64,000 bases of DNA from Methylomonas paludis (GTDB lineage: Bacteria; Pseudomonadota; Gammaproteobacteria; Methylococcales; Methylomonadaceae): positions 1,116,001 through 1,180,000 of the forward strand of contig NZ_CP073754.1 of assembly GCF_018734325.1 (NCBI RefSeq), read 5' to 3'. The notes beneath the pieces were generated by a model. The model was not told the DNA's origin and ran no database searches. It was given only the letters and a program-made list of their open reading frames with translations. Made by a program: the position numbers and the translations under genes. Shown here piece after piece: positions 63,826 through 64,000 of the stretch (the stretch's first letter is position 1; the number at the start of each line of letters is the position of its first letter).

Positions 63826-64000
63826 ATGATAGGGTACGCACAGCATTATATCCGCCACCGGCTAAACCAGCTGTCACGCTGGAGTTTACCGGTGGTGTGT
63901 GCTGCCGCCTGCGCACTGTCCGGCTGTTTTTCGCCTATGGCGCTGGATCATGTGGCGCTGGCCTATAATGAGTCGATATCCGATGTGGTCTCCAAGCAGT
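63826..64000 (+). CDS. Lipoprotein (3' end outside window)
   Basis: ATG at 63826 with AGGA 7 bases upstream. The visible 58 residues are a basic N-terminus, a hydrophobic segment and lipobox ALSGC at about Cys34, then FSPMALDHVALAYNESISDV. The frame stays open to the window edge. Family cannot be told from the fragment. Confidence 0.7.
   Translation, partial: MIGYAQHYIRHRLNQLSRWSLPVVCAAACALSGCFSPMALDHVALAYNESISDVVSKQ

Overview
The window looks like chromosome of a gammaproteobacterium. The sequence supports this with dapA-bamC-purL, glnE-mltA, an msrA/hslO pair, an NhaR-type regulator and an RND pump. Several features recall Methylococcales (gammaproteobacterial methanotrophs): the intergenic hairpin families, the TreS-maltokinase/GlgE cluster, a PQQ-type sugar dehydrogenase and the mix of insertion sequences. 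That lineage is an inference; no methane or methanol oxidation gene lies here, and I recognised no tRNA, rRNA or CRISPR array.

Layout. 1-2.2 kb: end of a PAP2 phosphatase, a VapBC-like PIN pair on the minus strand, then about 1 kb of repeats. 2.2-7.8 kb: dapA-bamC-purL. 7.8-15.6 kb: accessory zone with a hicB/frameshifted hicA pair, a Cfr/RlmN-like radical SAM methyltransferase, a complete IS4-family element, a second decayed IS4-family element interrupted by an IS3-family element, and a DUF2971 gene. 15.7-17.5 kb: a secreted protein with a G1 (glutamic) peptidase-like core. 17.9-29.5 kb: mostly housekeeping genes (two-component pair, cspA, msrA, hslO, DUF29, mltA-glnE, DinB, Rpn nuclease). 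29.8-47.2 kb: a small secreted protein, then a tight minus-strand cluster. 47.6-51.8 kb: AsmA-like protein, wrecked parDE, beta-carbonic anhydrase, NhaR-type regulator. 52.1-53.8 kb: a complete IS with a DUF6399-like transposase. 54.3-60.1 kb: tripartite RND efflux operon. 60.1-61.7 kb: second, apparently identical IS4 copy. 61.7-64 kb: RAYT-like fragment, a coiled-coil membrane protein and the start of a lipoprotein gene.

The metabolic centrepiece is the cluster at 31.5-47.2 kb, read right to left: PQQ-type sugar dehydrogenase lipoprotein, glgB, glgE, treS-maltokinase fusion, glgX, treZ, treY, then gnd. Most junctions overlap by ATGA or are very short. From known enzymology, TreS-Mak turns trehalose into maltose 1-phosphate, GlgE polymerises it, GlgB branches the glucan, GlgX debranches it, and TreY/TreZ release trehalose again. 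One operon thus appears to hold both directions of a trehalose/alpha-glucan cycle.

The most unusual features are in the mobile DNA. Both IS4 copies sit at the same base of the same intergenic palindrome. Each has a U_UUU_UUA heptamer placed so that a -1 shift joins a short ATG frame to the transposase frame. The DUF6399-type IS has 23-bp inverted ends and an 8-bp target duplication. Several toxin-antitoxin loci are broken by frameshift or by insertion of a long palindrome, and at least four families of intergenic hairpin repeats are scattered through the window.
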